A stretch of DNA of 64,000 nt from Paenibacillus validus NBRC 15382 (GCF_004000985.1 NZ_BIMH01000001.1:124001-188000); one strand, 5' to 3'; shown: positions 26,230 to 35,559, numbered from the stretch's first letter. Program-made: numbers and translations. The notes: a model not told the origin generated them from the letters alone.

Positions 26230-26243
26230 TGTAACCGTTTACA
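26230..26243 (-). promoter_or_regulatory. CcpA cre site upstream of fdhA
   Basis: TGTAACCGTTTACA fits the cre consensus TGWAANCGNTNWCA at every position and is nearly palindromic. It ends 16 nt upstream of the fdhA start, where bound CcpA would block transcription, so glucose repression is expected. Confidence 0.65.
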
Positions 26244-26317
26244 CAAATTAACCGGAAGTATGTGAAATTATGTAAGTAGTTCGGCAGATTCATCATACCA
26301 TGTTTGAGTAAAGTAAC

Positions 26318-27223
26318 TCAAGCCTTCGTGTGCAATTCGACCGGCCACAGCATGAATTGCCGCATCAGCTCGACGAGCGCCTGATGCTCGATCCTCGTTT
26401 TTCGGAAAATCAGGCTGATTTCCCGTCTGATCGGGCGGTTCAGATGAAGCGGCAGCACCACGAGCTTGCCTGCTTCGACATCTTGATCCACGACGATGGA
26501 AGGCAGAAAGGCGATGCCGTTACCGGCCATCACCATCCGTTTCACCGCATCGAAATGGTTCAATTCCATGGAGATGCGGATCGGCAGGCCGTGCTCCCGA
26601 AACAAATTATGGATCATATAGGAGGAATTGGATTCCCTCTCGCTGATCAGCAGCGGTTCGTTCTTCAGGTCGTAAAGATGGAGGCTGGGGCATTGGGCGA
26701 GCGGATGCTTCGGCGCAGCAACAAGCCGGAATGGATAGGCGCAGATCGGAAGGCTGACCATGTCCGGATGCTCCAGGTATCCGGCGATAAATCCGACGTA
26801 GGCGACCTCGTCAAACAACATTTCCATCACTTCGCGCGTGCTCCCGATGTGCAGCGGCATATCCCATTCCGGCCGCTTGCGGATAAAATCGCCAATCAGC
26901 GGAGGTAAAAAGTAAGTCATGATGGTCGGGGTTCCTGCCACAGGCAGCCGCACTTTCGGGCTGCTCTGAGCATCGGCCAGACGTTCCAGGCCATCCTTGA
27001 GCACGCGCAGCGATCTTCGGGCGCACTCGTAGAACGCTATGCCCTCGGCGGTTACGGTCAGCTTGTTGCCTGCCCGGCTAACTAAAGGTACGCCAAGCTC
27101 ATCCTCCAGCGCCTTGATCCGCATCGTGACAGCGGGCTGCGATACGCCGAGCTCCCCGGCCGCCCGGCTTAAGCTGCTGTGTTCTATCAACTGGCCGAGC
27201 ACATCCAGGTGGAATACGTTCAT
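26318..27223 (-). CDS. LysR-family transcriptional regulator
   Basis: 301 residues. The N-terminal winged helix-turn-helix includes SSLSRAAGELGVSQPAVTMRIKALE (quoted here only as the region at about 16-40); a periplasmic-binding-type effector domain follows. ATG overlaps the stop of the LysR gene upstream by 4 nt, so the two regulators are made from one transcript. It lies between that paralogue and fdhA and probably controls part of the catabolic island. Confidence 0.9.
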   Translation of the reverse strand: MNVFHLDVLGQLIEHSSLSRAAGELGVSQPAVTMRIKALEDELGVPLVSRAGNKLTVTAEGIAFYECARRSLRVLKDGLERLADAQSSPKVRLPVAGTPTIMTYFLPPLIGDFIRKRPEWDMPLHIGSTREVMEMLFDEVAYVGFIAGYLEHPDMVSLPICAYPFRLVAAPKHPLAQCPSLHLYDLKNEPLLISERESNSSYMIHNLFREHGLPIRISMELNHFDAVKRMVMAGNGIAFLPSIVVDQDVEAGKLVVLPLHLNRPIRREISLIFRKTRIEHQALVELMRQFMLWPVELHTKA

Positions 27224-28146
27224 TCGGCACCCCCCGCTATTTCCGCAGCTTCCCGCAAGGCAAACTCCATAAAGGCTTGGGAAGCCTGTGCATGATTCGA
27301 GGCTTCGCTTCGGGAGACCATAAACAAGGAAGAGCGGATATCCGGCGGCGGCGCCATCCGCAGACTGACCAAATCCCCGCTCTCCAGCTCTTCAGCAACA
27401 GTGAGACCAGGCAGGAAAGCGATAGCGCCGAACGGCTGCAAATATCGTTTCAGCGTTTCCGGATGGTCGAATTCCATGTGAACCCGGAGAACAAGACGGT
27501 GCCGAGCAAACCATTGCTCCAGAAGGCTCCATGGCTCCGAACGCGTATCGAACCCCAATATGGGGCATGACGCCGCGTCTTCCGGACCGATCGCCTCAAG
27601 CCGGGTTAAAGGATGTCCCTTGGGCACTACCGGGATGACCGGATCGCGGAGCAGCGGATAACGGACGAGGCCCTTCTCCTGCGGCTGCTCCTGAACCATG
27701 CCGATGTCCGCCTTCCCTTGCGTGACCAAACTGAGTACCTGGGAATTGGAGCAAGCCGACAACTTCAGCCTTACCTTCGGAAACTTCTTAGCGAACCTCC
27801 TGATCATGTCCGGCAGCATGTAGCTGGTGAAGAACGGCGTCGCAGCGATATTCAAATGCCCTGCATGGGCCATGCCCCTGGCATGAATCCGGCTCCGTCC
27901 TTCTTCGATGAGATCCATAAACCGTTCCACGTATGCGACGAACGCCGCTCCTGCATCCGTGAGTTCAATCCGCCGGCCCGTTCGGACAAACAACGGGACA
28001 CCGACCTCATCCTCCAAGGCTTTGATTCTTCCGGTGACGGTAGACACCGACAAATACATGTCTTCTGCAGTTTTGCTGATGCTCCCTGATGTGACAACCC
28101 GTTGAAACGTCTTCAACAAATCGATTTCTAACGGCGGCACCCTCAT
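27220..28146 (-). CDS. LysR-family transcriptional regulator (paralogue)
   Basis: 308 residues from ATG at 28146 (GGGAGA upstream); a 12-residue extension is discounted. The N-terminal HTH (about 15-40, SISKTAEDMYLSVSTVT) is followed by the effector domain. It is only distantly related to its neighbour. Two adjacent, coupled LysR regulators suggest two-input control of the adjacent hydrolase/TRAP/oxygenase genes. Confidence 0.9.
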   Translation of the reverse strand: MRVPPLEIDLLKTFQRVVTSGSISKTAEDMYLSVSTVTGRIKALEDEVGVPLFVRTGRRIELTDAGAAFVAYVERFMDLIEEGRSRIHARGMAHAGHLNIAATPFFTSYMLPDMIRRFAKKFPKVRLKLSACSNSQVLSLVTQGKADIGMVQEQPQEKGLVRYPLLRDPVIPVVPKGHPLTRLEAIGPEDAASCPILGFDTRSEPWSLLEQWFARHRLVLRVHMEFDHPETLKRYLQPFGAIAFLPGLTVAEELESGDLVSLRMAPPPDIRSSLFMVSRSEASNHAQASQAFMEFALREAAEIAGGAE

Positions 28147-28268
28147 TCGAATTCTCCCTTGCTTCAATCGCTTTATGCCCATTCTAACAGCGCGCTCCCT
28201 GCCATAAACAAAGCTGTGCCGCCATGCGGAACAAGTTTCGATTTTTTGTCACATAACGGCAGATTGAA

Positions 28269-28955
28269 TCAAGGAAGGCGGTTTGCGGAAATGGACGGCT
28301 TCAATTGTTCCCAAGTGAGTACGGAAGCGTACTTGGCGTCCAGATCATACAAATTATTTTCATGTGCAAATCGGGAGCGGTCAAAACAACCGTCCTCCAT
28401 AACGAAGCATGGAAACCCGTTGGAAAATCCGTCAACGGCTGTCGCCCGCACACAACCGGAGGTGGAGCCTCCGCATAAGACAAGGGCATCCACCTGCTGC
28501 CTGATGAGATAGCTCAGCAAGGGGGTGTGGAAGAAGGCGCTTGCTTTGGTCTTCGGCATCACCCATTCGCGGTCGAGCGGTCGGATGTCTTCCGCGAATT
28601 GATTAAATAATTCGTGAGCTTCATGCGTGACCGACTTAGGCTTTGTCGCCGTCCCCGCATAAGTCCCTTGCCGCAGGTCCATAACCGTATAGACGACCGG
28701 AAGCTGAAGTTCGCGAAACCGCCCGGCGGCCTGCCGGATCGCGGACATCGCCTCCCACGCCGCTTCTCCGCAGGAAGTCCGGTATTCTTGAGTCGCCTGC
28801 TCCAAAGGTAACGGTCTGGAACCCGTAAAACCGTACGTGCAGTCAATGATCAACAACGCGGGTCTGGAACCCATCGTTTGACGGGTATGGTAACCTAGCT
28901 GCTCATAGGTTCCCCGCTCTGCCTCCGGAAGTCGTTCCACCCATGATTTCATCAT
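28269..28955 (-). CDS. isochorismatase-family cysteine hydrolase
   Basis: 228 residues. Visible catalytic triad candidates: Asp in LLIIDCTYGF, Lys in VMPKTKASAFF, and Cys in GGSTSGCVRATAVDGF. The sequence resembles N-carbamoylsarcosine amidase/maleamate amidohydrolase-type members, which cleave an amide to acid and ammonia. The start overlaps the stop of the TRAP permease gene by 4 nt, so it belongs to the same operon. A role in hydrolysing an amide formed during ring degradation is possible. Confidence 0.88.
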   Translation of the reverse strand: MMKSWVERLPEAERGTYEQLGYHTRQTMGSRPALLIIDCTYGFTGSRPLPLEQATQEYRTSCGEAAWEAMSAIRQAAGRFRELQLPVVYTVMDLRQGTYAGTATKPKSVTHEAHELFNQFAEDIRPLDREWVMPKTKASAFFHTPLLSYLIRQQVDALVLCGGSTSGCVRATAVDGFSNGFPCFVMEDGCFDRSRFAHENNLYDLDAKYASVLTWEQLKPSISANRLP

Positions 28956-30892
28956 ATACTTTTATTCTCCGTTAAGTTGGGTGCGCGCCGACTTAAATAC
29001 TTGGAGACCAACACCGACGACGCAGCGATAATCCCGATAATATCCATATAAGCTTGAGGGAAAATCATCATGACTCCCGCTACGAAAATGACTAAACGCT
29101 CAAACCCGTTCAGATTTTTCAGGAGCCAGCCCTCCACTGCAGCAGCCAAGGAAGCGATGCCAATCGCGGAAGTCAAGACCGCAACGAGAATCGTACCGAT
29201 GGTTCCTTCCATGAGCAATCCGGGCTGATACACAAACATAAACGGCATAATAAATGCGACCAAGGCGAGTTTGCAAGCCGCCCAGCCGATCTTGTTCGGG
29301 TCCGCTTGGGCGATGCTGCCTGCGGCGATACATGCGGTTGCTACAGGCGGAGAAATACACGAAAGCACAGAATAATACACGATAAACAGATGCGCAGACA
29401 TGACGCTGACACCCAAATTAATTAAGAGAGGCGCGGCAAGCGCCGCCGTCAAGATGTACGAAGTGGACGTCGGCAAGCCCATTCCGAAAATAATACACAT
29501 GATCGCTGTGGCTACCAGTGACAAGAATATATCTCCGAACGTAAACTCGAAGATCATCGTTCCGAATTTGGAGGCCAGCCCGGTCAGCATAATTTCATCG
29601 ATAAACATGCCCGCCGCCGCACAAGCCAAGGTGACGGGAATGACGCGTATGAGCGTTTCTTCGCACGCTTCGATGATTTTACGCAGGCCGATTCTTCGCT
29701 GCGGATTAAACCAGCTCATGACAATGATCAGAGCGCAAGCCAAAATGGCGACGTATGGCGCGGTGTATCCCTGCTCGATTCCCCATATCAGGAATAAGAT
29801 AGGCAGCAGATGCATCCAGCCTTCTTTCATCACTTCCTTAAATTTAGGGACACTGTCCATGGTGGGCATATTTAATTTTTTCGAACGGAAATGGACCTGC
29901 AGAAAGATCCCCATATAATACAATACCGCCGGTATGATGGCCGCAATCATAATGTCGCTGTAGGGAATGCCGGCATATTCCGCCATCAGGAATGCCGCGG
30001 AACCCATAATCGGCGGAGCAATACTTCCTCCGGCCGAGGCCGCAGACTCTACGGCGCCTGCATAAACCGGATTGTATCCGATACGCTTCATGATCGGAAT
30101 ATTGACGGAGCCGGTTGTCAATACATCCGCCGTCGGACTGCCGGAGATCATGCCGAACATCCCGGCGGAAATAACGCCGACTTTGGCCGGTCCTCCGACA
30201 GAACGGCCGGAGAGCATGGCAGCAAATTTAAAGAAGAAGTCTCCCCCGCCGGCTTGCGTGTAGAAGGCGCCAAACAGGACGAACATAAACACGTAAGTGG
30301 CCGCAACGCCAATCGTGGTTCCAAATATACCGTTAACGGTGTAAACCATATCGTCCAAATAATGATTTAACGTAATCAGCCGGTGTGAATAAGCTCCGGG
30401 AATTAAATGGCCAAAAGCGGTGTAGGCCATAAAGACCAGCACGATAATCGTCAAGGAGGAGCCCAGTGTGCGGCGTGTCGCTTCAAGCGTCAGTACCACA
30501 AGAACAATCCCTACAAACGTTTCGAGCGAAGTCAATTCGTTGAATAACGGGATTCTTTGTAAATATTCCGGCGTGTTCACCATAAAGAAAATCCATATGG
30601 CGAATGAGAGCAAGGAATAAATGATATCCCACCATGTCGGAAGTTCATTTCTTACATTCTTCCTGGAACTGTATAACAAGAACGTGATCCCCAGTACAAA
30701 AGGGTAAAAGATTGCCGCATATTGAAACAAATCCATATTCCCGATCGCACCGAGCCAAATTTCAAAAATCGATAAGGCCAAGGCAAAACCAATAATGACG
30801 ATGCGGAATAGGCCCTGGGGTCTTCGCAAAGCCCCTTCCCGAAACCACTCCTTGAACCCGGAGCCTGGTGCTTCTGTATGTTCATTCGTCAA
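28952..30892 (-). CDS. TAXI-type TRAP transporter, fused 4TM-12TM permease
   Basis: About 646 residues with roughly 16-18 transmembrane helices: the small DctQ-like part at the N-terminus and the large DctM-like part after it. Landmarks are GMISGSPTADVLTTGSVNIP, ESAASAGGSIAPPIMGSAAF and GMGLPTSTSYILTAAL. TTG at 30892 has AAGGTGG 8 nt upstream; GTG at 30904 is an alternative. TAXI transporters import organic acids with a sodium or proton gradient. The partner binding protein is encoded immediately upstream. Confidence 0.93.
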   Translation of the reverse strand: MTNEHTEAPGSGFKEWFREGALRRPQGLFRIVIIGFALALSIFEIWLGAIGNMDLFQYAAIFYPFVLGITFLLYSSRKNVRNELPTWWDIIYSLLSFAIWIFFMVNTPEYLQRIPLFNELTSLETFVGIVLVVLTLEATRRTLGSSLTIIVLVFMAYTAFGHLIPGAYSHRLITLNHYLDDMVYTVNGIFGTTIGVAATYVFMFVLFGAFYTQAGGGDFFFKFAAMLSGRSVGGPAKVGVISAGMFGMISGSPTADVLTTGSVNIPIMKRIGYNPVYAGAVESAASAGGSIAPPIMGSAAFLMAEYAGIPYSDIMIAAIIPAVLYYMGIFLQVHFRSKKLNMPTMDSVPKFKEVMKEGWMHLLPILFLIWGIEQGYTAPYVAILACALIIVMSWFNPQRRIGLRKIIEACEETLIRVIPVTLACAAAGMFIDEIMLTGLASKFGTMIFEFTFGDIFLSLVATAIMCIIFGMGLPTSTSYILTAALAAPLLINLGVSVMSAHLFIVYYSVLSCISPPVATACIAAGSIAQADPNKIGWAACKLALVAFIMPFMFVYQPGLLMEGTIGTILVAVLTSAIGIASLAAAVEGWLLKNLNGFERLVIFVAGVMMIFPQAYMDIIGIIAASSVLVSKYLSRRAPNLTENKSI

Positions 30893-30951
30893 GTTGAATA
30901 CCACCTTTCCATCTTGTTAGGACTTCAGCGATTTCTACTCGTAGAGGTTCA

Positions 30952-32073
30952 TTATTTTTTCAGAGCACCGACATCTTCAAATAAGGCCTTGGCTCCGGGC
31001 GCTAACGGAACGGACCCGGTATCCGCCAGCTTTTGCGCGGATATCTCTTTCATGGCCGGGTGCAATTCCCGGAGGATGGCGATATTGTCAACCAGAGCTT
31101 TCGCCATTTTGTATTGATCTTGTACGCTTGCTTTCTTACTTACGAGAATAACGGCGCTCAGCGTTACCGTATTCACATCTTCTTTCTGCCATTTATAAGT
31201 ACCCTTCGGCACAACAATATCATTCAGCTCCCATACTTTCTTCAGGGCGTCCTTGGATTTTTGATCGAGGCTCCACTGGACAAGCTCGGTATTGACGGCT
31301 GTTTCCTCCACTTTCGAATCCGGCGCAAATACGAAGTCGATGGAAATGTCCATCCGGTTGTTCTGCATAGCCTCAAACCGCTGCGCGCTTCCTGTCCAGG
31401 TTAAAGACCCGCCCCACTGCTTCAAGGTCGCCTCCGTAATGCCGTTGACCTCAAGCAGCGTATTCGCCCCCAGGGAATTCATATTTCCTTTCTGGTTAAT
31501 GGCGATTCTTGCGGGAGCTTTCTTGGCGGAAATATCCGCTAAACCGGTTAACCCGTACTTATCTGCAAAATCTTTGCGGACCGTGACTTGAAGAACAGCG
31601 TTGTCATAGATCGTAGCAAGCGCCATCAGGTTTTCATATTTCTTGTTGAAGGGAGCGATACCGTTTTTGGCAGCCGTCACTTCAATAGCTTGCACGATGC
31701 CTAATTCGACTTGCCCCTCGTCAATGAGCTTGATATTCCCCGCGCCGCTGCCCGGTTCATAGGTGGCTGCCGAGCCCGGATAAGAAGTCGAGAACGACTT
31801 GGAAATCACTTGCCCCATACCCGACCAAAAACCGCCGACCGACCCTCCTGCAAGCGTAACCGTCATCGGATTTTTATTGTTTTTGTCAATTTGAAGATCG
31901 GCCTTTGGCTCAGCGGCTCCGGCTGCAGCGGAAGCCCCAGATGCGCCGGAAGCAGCAGCCGGCTGGCTGGCGGCGTCTTTCTCGGACGGGGCGCCGGAAC
32001 AGGCGGCCATCCCGATGGATAAGGCGAACGACAGTAAGGTAAGCGGCAGTTGCTTCCATTTTGTTTGTTTCAT
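30952..32073 (-). CDS. TAXI-family TRAP solute-binding lipoprotein
   Basis: 373 residues. ATG at 32073 lies 9 nt after GGGAG; an ATG three codons upstream abuts the RBS. The lipobox is IGMAAC, followed by an Ala/Ser-rich linker. The TAXI domain opens with the motif LAGGSVGGFWSGMGQVI and has IVQAIEVTAAKNG. It captures a carboxylate for the fused permease. A perfect cre match lies upstream. It is 59 nt before the permease gene in one operon. Confidence 0.92.
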   Translation of the reverse strand: MKQTKWKQLPLTLLSFALSIGMAACSGAPSEKDAASQPAAASGASGASAAAGAAEPKADLQIDKNNKNPMTVTLAGGSVGGFWSGMGQVISKSFSTSYPGSAATYEPGSGAGNIKLIDEGQVELGIVQAIEVTAAKNGIAPFNKKYENLMALATIYDNAVLQVTVRKDFADKYGLTGLADISAKKAPARIAINQKGNMNSLGANTLLEVNGITEATLKQWGGSLTWTGSAQRFEAMQNNRMDISIDFVFAPDSKVEETAVNTELVQWSLDQKSKDALKKVWELNDIVVPKGTYKWQKEDVNTVTLSAVILVSKKASVQDQYKMAKALVDNIAILRELHPAMKEISAQKLADTGSVPLAPGAKALFEDVGALKK

Positions 32074-32099
32074 AATTTTCATCTCCCTTAGAAATTGTT

Positions 32100-32113
32100 T
32101 GTAATCGCTTACA
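32100..32113 (-). promoter_or_regulatory. CcpA cre site upstream of the TRAP operon
   Basis: TGTAATCGCTTACA fits TGWAANCGNTNWCA at all positions. It lies 27 nt upstream of the binding-protein start codon. Carbon-catabolite repression of the TAXI uptake system is expected. Confidence 0.65.
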
Positions 32114-32172
32114 AATCGTTTCTTTAAGAAGTGCCGATGAAGACATCAACGAGTAACGATCGCTAATCCTGA

Positions 32173-33375
32173 CTACTTCAGCGGCACCTGGTGGCTTAAC
32201 ACGATTTCCTTTTTTTCCTGGGACGACTTCAGTGCGGCTAAACAAATTTCCAAGTTCGCCAGCCCCCATCTTCCGTCATGAACAGGGCGCTTCCCTTGAA
32301 TCACCGCCTCATAAAATTCCTCAACGACCTTATCACGCCCATTCACATCTTGCGGAAGCTTAAGATGCTCGACTCCCTCTTCGCCATACACCATCAGACC
32401 TTCCGGCGTTTGCCGAATGTCGCCCCGTTCCCCGCTGACGATGGTTAGACCGAAAAAGGGCTGCTGCACATCACGGTCCGCATATTTCATGGACGACTTG
32501 CCGTTGTAACCGGAGCGGCTGCTCTTTAACGCCTGCTCTTGGCTCGAGCTCATGGCCCGTATCGTTTTGCGATTGGACGCATAAGCTCCGGCTGTCACCC
32601 GCTCACCCCATTCTCCAATGTTCGAAGTCCATTCCGTCGTATGGAAATGATCGTATCCGTTATACACGGCGGTTGCGGAAGCGCCGTCTTCAAAATCGAA
32701 AAAAACAACATGGCTGCCTTCCGTCGGCCTCTTGGGGTCCCAAGCGCCGGCAGACGCCCGAATGCTTCTGACCTTGCCCCCGCCCAGCAAACGGATGATA
32801 TCGAACTGATGGGCGCCTTGCCGGAAAGTCACCCCGCCGCCCAATTCCGTTCGGAGCTCCTCACGCAGGCGAGGCCTATACATCCAATCGGTGTAGCACC
32901 ACGTATGGGCCATTGTGAACTTCCCGATGATCCCGCTTTCAAGCACTTCTCTCATCTTTAAAATAGGAGGGTCAAAACTGTGCGAATGGCCGACCACCAT
33001 CGTCACCCCGCCCGCTTCTGCCGCCGTTACCATCCGGAGCGCTTCTTCCAGCGAAGTGGCGATCGGTTTTTCCAAAATGATGTGCTTCTTCGCAGAGGCG
33101 GCGAGCAGGACATGTTCCGTATGAAATGGTGTCGGTGTAGCAATGTAAACGGCGTCCACCTCGGGCGAGAGGCACATCCGCTCCACACTAGGATAAGTCT
33201 CCGCAGCAAAATCGGCATGAAATTGGCGAAGCTGTTCCTCATCCAGGGAAGCGGCGGCGGTAATGCGTATCCCCGGATGTTTAAGGAAAGCGGGAAGCAT
33301 CGCTTTCGTTGCGGTCCCGAGTCCGGCGATCCCTACACGGATCACCGGACGCTGCGGTCCCGGTTCGGAAATCAT
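32173..33375 (-). CDS. Gfo/Idh/MocA dehydrogenase, possible cis-dihydrodiol dehydrogenase
   Basis: 400 residues, longer than the sugar-operon paralogues. The N-terminal Rossmann motif is GIAGLGTATKAML, the EKP motif HIILEKPIATS, and GGGVTFRQGAHQFDIIRLLGG lies in the C-terminal domain. Phthalate 4,5-cis-dihydrodiol dehydrogenases belong to this family. With a Rieske oxygenase gene just upstream, oxidation of a ring dihydrodiol is the best-supported guess; a sugar substrate remains possible. GGAGGAA precedes the ATG at good spacing. Confidence 0.85.
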   Translation of the reverse strand: MISEPGPQRPVIRVGIAGLGTATKAMLPAFLKHPGIRITAAASLDEEQLRQFHADFAAETYPSVERMCLSPEVDAVYIATPTPFHTEHVLLAASAKKHIILEKPIATSLEEALRMVTAAEAGGVTMVVGHSHSFDPPILKMREVLESGIIGKFTMAHTWCYTDWMYRPRLREELRTELGGGVTFRQGAHQFDIIRLLGGGKVRSIRASAGAWDPKRPTEGSHVVFFDFEDGASATAVYNGYDHFHTTEWTSNIGEWGERVTAGAYASNRKTIRAMSSSQEQALKSSRSGYNGKSSMKYADRDVQQPFFGLTIVSGERGDIRQTPEGLMVYGEEGVEHLKLPQDVNGRDKVVEEFYEAVIQGKRPVHDGRWGLANLEICLAALKSSQEKKEIVLSHQVPLK

Positions 33376-33378
33376 AGG

Positions 33379-33576
33379 CTATTCCTCCGTCTCGGTCGTA
33401 ATCATACGTTTCACTTCCACCACTTCCCCTCTCCAGCCGCAAGCGTGGCACCAGCAGAAATAAACCGTATGATGAGAGCTCCAATATTCAATGATGATGC
33501 TGCTGGGATCGTGCATCGAATGGCCGCATCCGTTGCAAAATTTGACCTTATCCGGTCCCTTGGCTGGTTCGCTCAT
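33379..33576 (-). CDS. small zinc-binding protein in the oxygenase operon (65 aa)
   Basis: 65 residues with paired knuckles CNGC (about 14-17) and CWCHAC (about 42-47), likely one zinc ribbon. It begins 2 nt before the end of the Rieske gene region and ends 4 nt before the Gfo/Idh gene start, so it is firmly part of the operon. No family is recognised. It might be a metal carrier or a substitute rubredoxin-like partner, but its Cys spacing does not match rubredoxin exactly. Confidence 0.7.
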   Translation of the reverse strand: MSEPAKGPDKVKFCNGCGHSMHDPSSIIIEYWSSHHTVYFCWCHACGWRGEVVEVKRMITTETEE

Positions 33577-33577
33577 A

Positions 33578-34828
33578 TTAATGGACTCCTACCCGTTCGA
33601 ATAAGGCGATTAAATCTTGGGCAACCGGGCAATATTTCGTCTGAAACCGCTGCGTAATACTGGCGAAGCCTTCGCTGAAATGGTGCTTTTTACGCTCAAG
33701 CGGCAGTTCAATGAACTGATTGGCGGCAGGATCGCGGAACACATTGATCGGCTCCTCCCCCTTCGCAACCTTGGCGATCTGCTCCTTCAGCATCTGTCTG
33801 AATAGAATGATGCCTTTATCCGTCGTGCCCAGCTTCTCATTGGTACGATCGGCAACCGCACCCTGCGTAATCCAGCACATAATGTCCTGTCCGTCAATGT
33901 AATCGGTAATAAACGCTCCGTTCTGATCCTTATAAGGCACTTCGTAGACACAGACCTCTTTCAGATTGTCGGGAATTTCTACGTCCGGTCCCGGCACATA
34001 AGCGTTATACCAAACGTGCCATGTATGGTGATCGTCAATCGGCACCCGCATTTGGAAGGCGTAAGTGCCAAGTCCGCCGCTGCCGACAGCCAGCATATAA
34101 GGGAACACGACCGGATGGCCTACTTTCCAATCATCGCTGTCTTCCGTTTGACCGTGAAGCAGCCTGCGTTTAACGATACCGTATTGGAACCGGTCAAATT
34201 CGATTTTCAAATGCTTGCGTTGAAAAGCTACTTCCTGCTTGGACCCGTTTTGTGTCGTAATGTATTCATGGTAGTGCCCATGCAGCCATTCCGTGTGAAC
34301 CGGATCCATCGAATTTTCCATGATCTGCAGCCAGTTCACCGGCAGCACCGCCTGACCGATGACGCGAATCGCGTTGTCGACGACGAACCCGTCAAATCGG
34401 GGCAGCAGCGGAGCAGGCTCCGGACCCATGTAACCAAAGATCAGTCCGCCCATCTCTTGAACTTTATAGGCAGCGATTTTTATGCGGTCTTTAAAGGTGC
34501 TGTGCTCCGGCTCATTAGGCTGTTCGGTACATTGTCCGCTGGAGTTAAAGCACCATCCGTGATACTGGCAGCGGAGCCCGTCTTGTTCGGGGATGCCGTG
34601 CACCATGGAGACGCCTCTGTGCGGACATCGTTCCTGAACCAATCCCAAATGGCCCGACTTGTCGCGGTATAGAACCAAGTCTTCGCCAAGCAATCGCACT
34701 TTCTTGGTATAGGTGTTATTTAGATCCGATGCGGCAGCAACCGGAAACCAGTAACGGCGAAGCAATAGACCAAGCGGCGTCCCTGGACCGACTTGCGTTA
34801 GAAACTCGTTCTGTTCTTGACTAATCAT
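33578..34828 (-). CDS. Rieske non-haem iron oxygenase, alpha subunit
   Basis: 416 residues of the phthalate 4,5-dioxygenase-like class. The Rieske cluster is bound by CPHRGVSM and CQYHGWCF (about 68-92). The mononuclear iron site is in ENSMDPVHTEWLHGHYH (about 170-187), with the Asp bridging the centres. Such oxygenases hydroxylate or demethylate aromatic acids using O2 and electrons from a reductase. No ferredoxin or reductase gene is in the window. It overlaps the class II aldolase-like gene by 4 nt. Confidence 0.93.
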   Translation of the reverse strand: MISQEQNEFLTQVGPGTPLGLLLRRYWFPVAAASDLNNTYTKKVRLLGEDLVLYRDKSGHLGLVQERCPHRGVSMVHGIPEQDGLRCQYHGWCFNSSGQCTEQPNEPEHSTFKDRIKIAAYKVQEMGGLIFGYMGPEPAPLLPRFDGFVVDNAIRVIGQAVLPVNWLQIMENSMDPVHTEWLHGHYHEYITTQNGSKQEVAFQRKHLKIEFDRFQYGIVKRRLLHGQTEDSDDWKVGHPVVFPYMLAVGSGGLGTYAFQMRVPIDDHHTWHVWYNAYVPGPDVEIPDNLKEVCVYEVPYKDQNGAFITDYIDGQDIMCWITQGAVADRTNEKLGTTDKGIILFRQMLKEQIAKVAKGEEPINVFRDPAANQFIELPLERKKHHFSEGFASITQRFQTKYCPVAQDLIALFERVGVH

Positions 34829-35559
34829 CGATGATCGTCCTCCTTGTCATCTTCGATTCCGCTAAGCGCACCTTGCTTTTCCGCTTTCTCCTGGTGATAC
34901 GTCCACAATTTTTGGATGATGCTCGGCTGCCAGTTGGAGGACCGGGTGCGTTCCAGATTGTCGCCCTCCAGCACCCTCATGTTCGGTCCCAGCAAGGCGG
35001 CGTCATATTGTTTTTTTGCATTTTCTTCCAGAAACACGGAGATTGTAAACGCGCTTTGGACATTCTCGGACGCCACAACGGTTCCATGATGACGAAGCAG
35101 AACGGAACTGGCCTTGCCCAGCTTCTCCGCCACTTGTTCTCCCAATTCCCGGGTATTGATCAGACTGGAGTCCTCGAACATCGGTACATCCCGTACGAAG
35201 GCCCCGACCCCAAACACCGGCTTTAGTGGAATATCCGCTATGCCCAGCACGGTTTGATAATGAGGATGATTGTGAATGACGCTGCCGACATCCGCTCTTC
35301 TTCTATAGATTTCCGTATGGATGTGGAACTCGCTAGGCGGTTCCGAATCTCCTTCGACGAGTCGGCCTTCCATGTCGCACATGACAATATCATGAACGGT
35401 AAGTGAAGCCCGGCTCGCTTTACGCGAATTGATCAGAAAACGGTCTGCTCCGGGTATTCGGACACTGACATGGCCGTTATTATCCAGCAGCTCGATACGC
35501 TCCAGCATCCGGACAGCCTTCGTCACAAGCAGCTTTAATTCATGGACTTGAGCATCCAA
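34825..35559 (-). CDS. class II aldolase/adducin-family protein
   Basis: 244 residues from TTG at 35559, chosen because AAGGAGGG lies 7 nt upstream. Metal-binding histidines appear in FHIHTEIYR, HNHPHYQTVLG and LRHHGTVV, and the family fold covers most of the chain. Members include fuculose-phosphate aldolases and decarboxylases of dihydroxyphthalate-type acids. Given the Rieske oxygenase and dihydrodiol-dehydrogenase-like neighbours, a decarboxylase acting on the ring-hydroxylated acid is a reasonable inference. Confidence 0.88.
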   Translation of the reverse strand: MDAQVHELKLLVTKAVRMLERIELLDNNGHVSVRIPGADRFLINSRKASRASLTVHDIVMCDMEGRLVEGDSEPPSEFHIHTEIYRRRADVGSVIHNHPHYQTVLGIADIPLKPVFGVGAFVRDVPMFEDSSLINTRELGEQVAEKLGKASSVLLRHHGTVVASENVQSAFTISVFLEENAKKQYDAALLGPNMRVLEGDNLERTRSSNWQPSIIQKLWTYHQEKAEKQGALSGIEDDKEDDHR

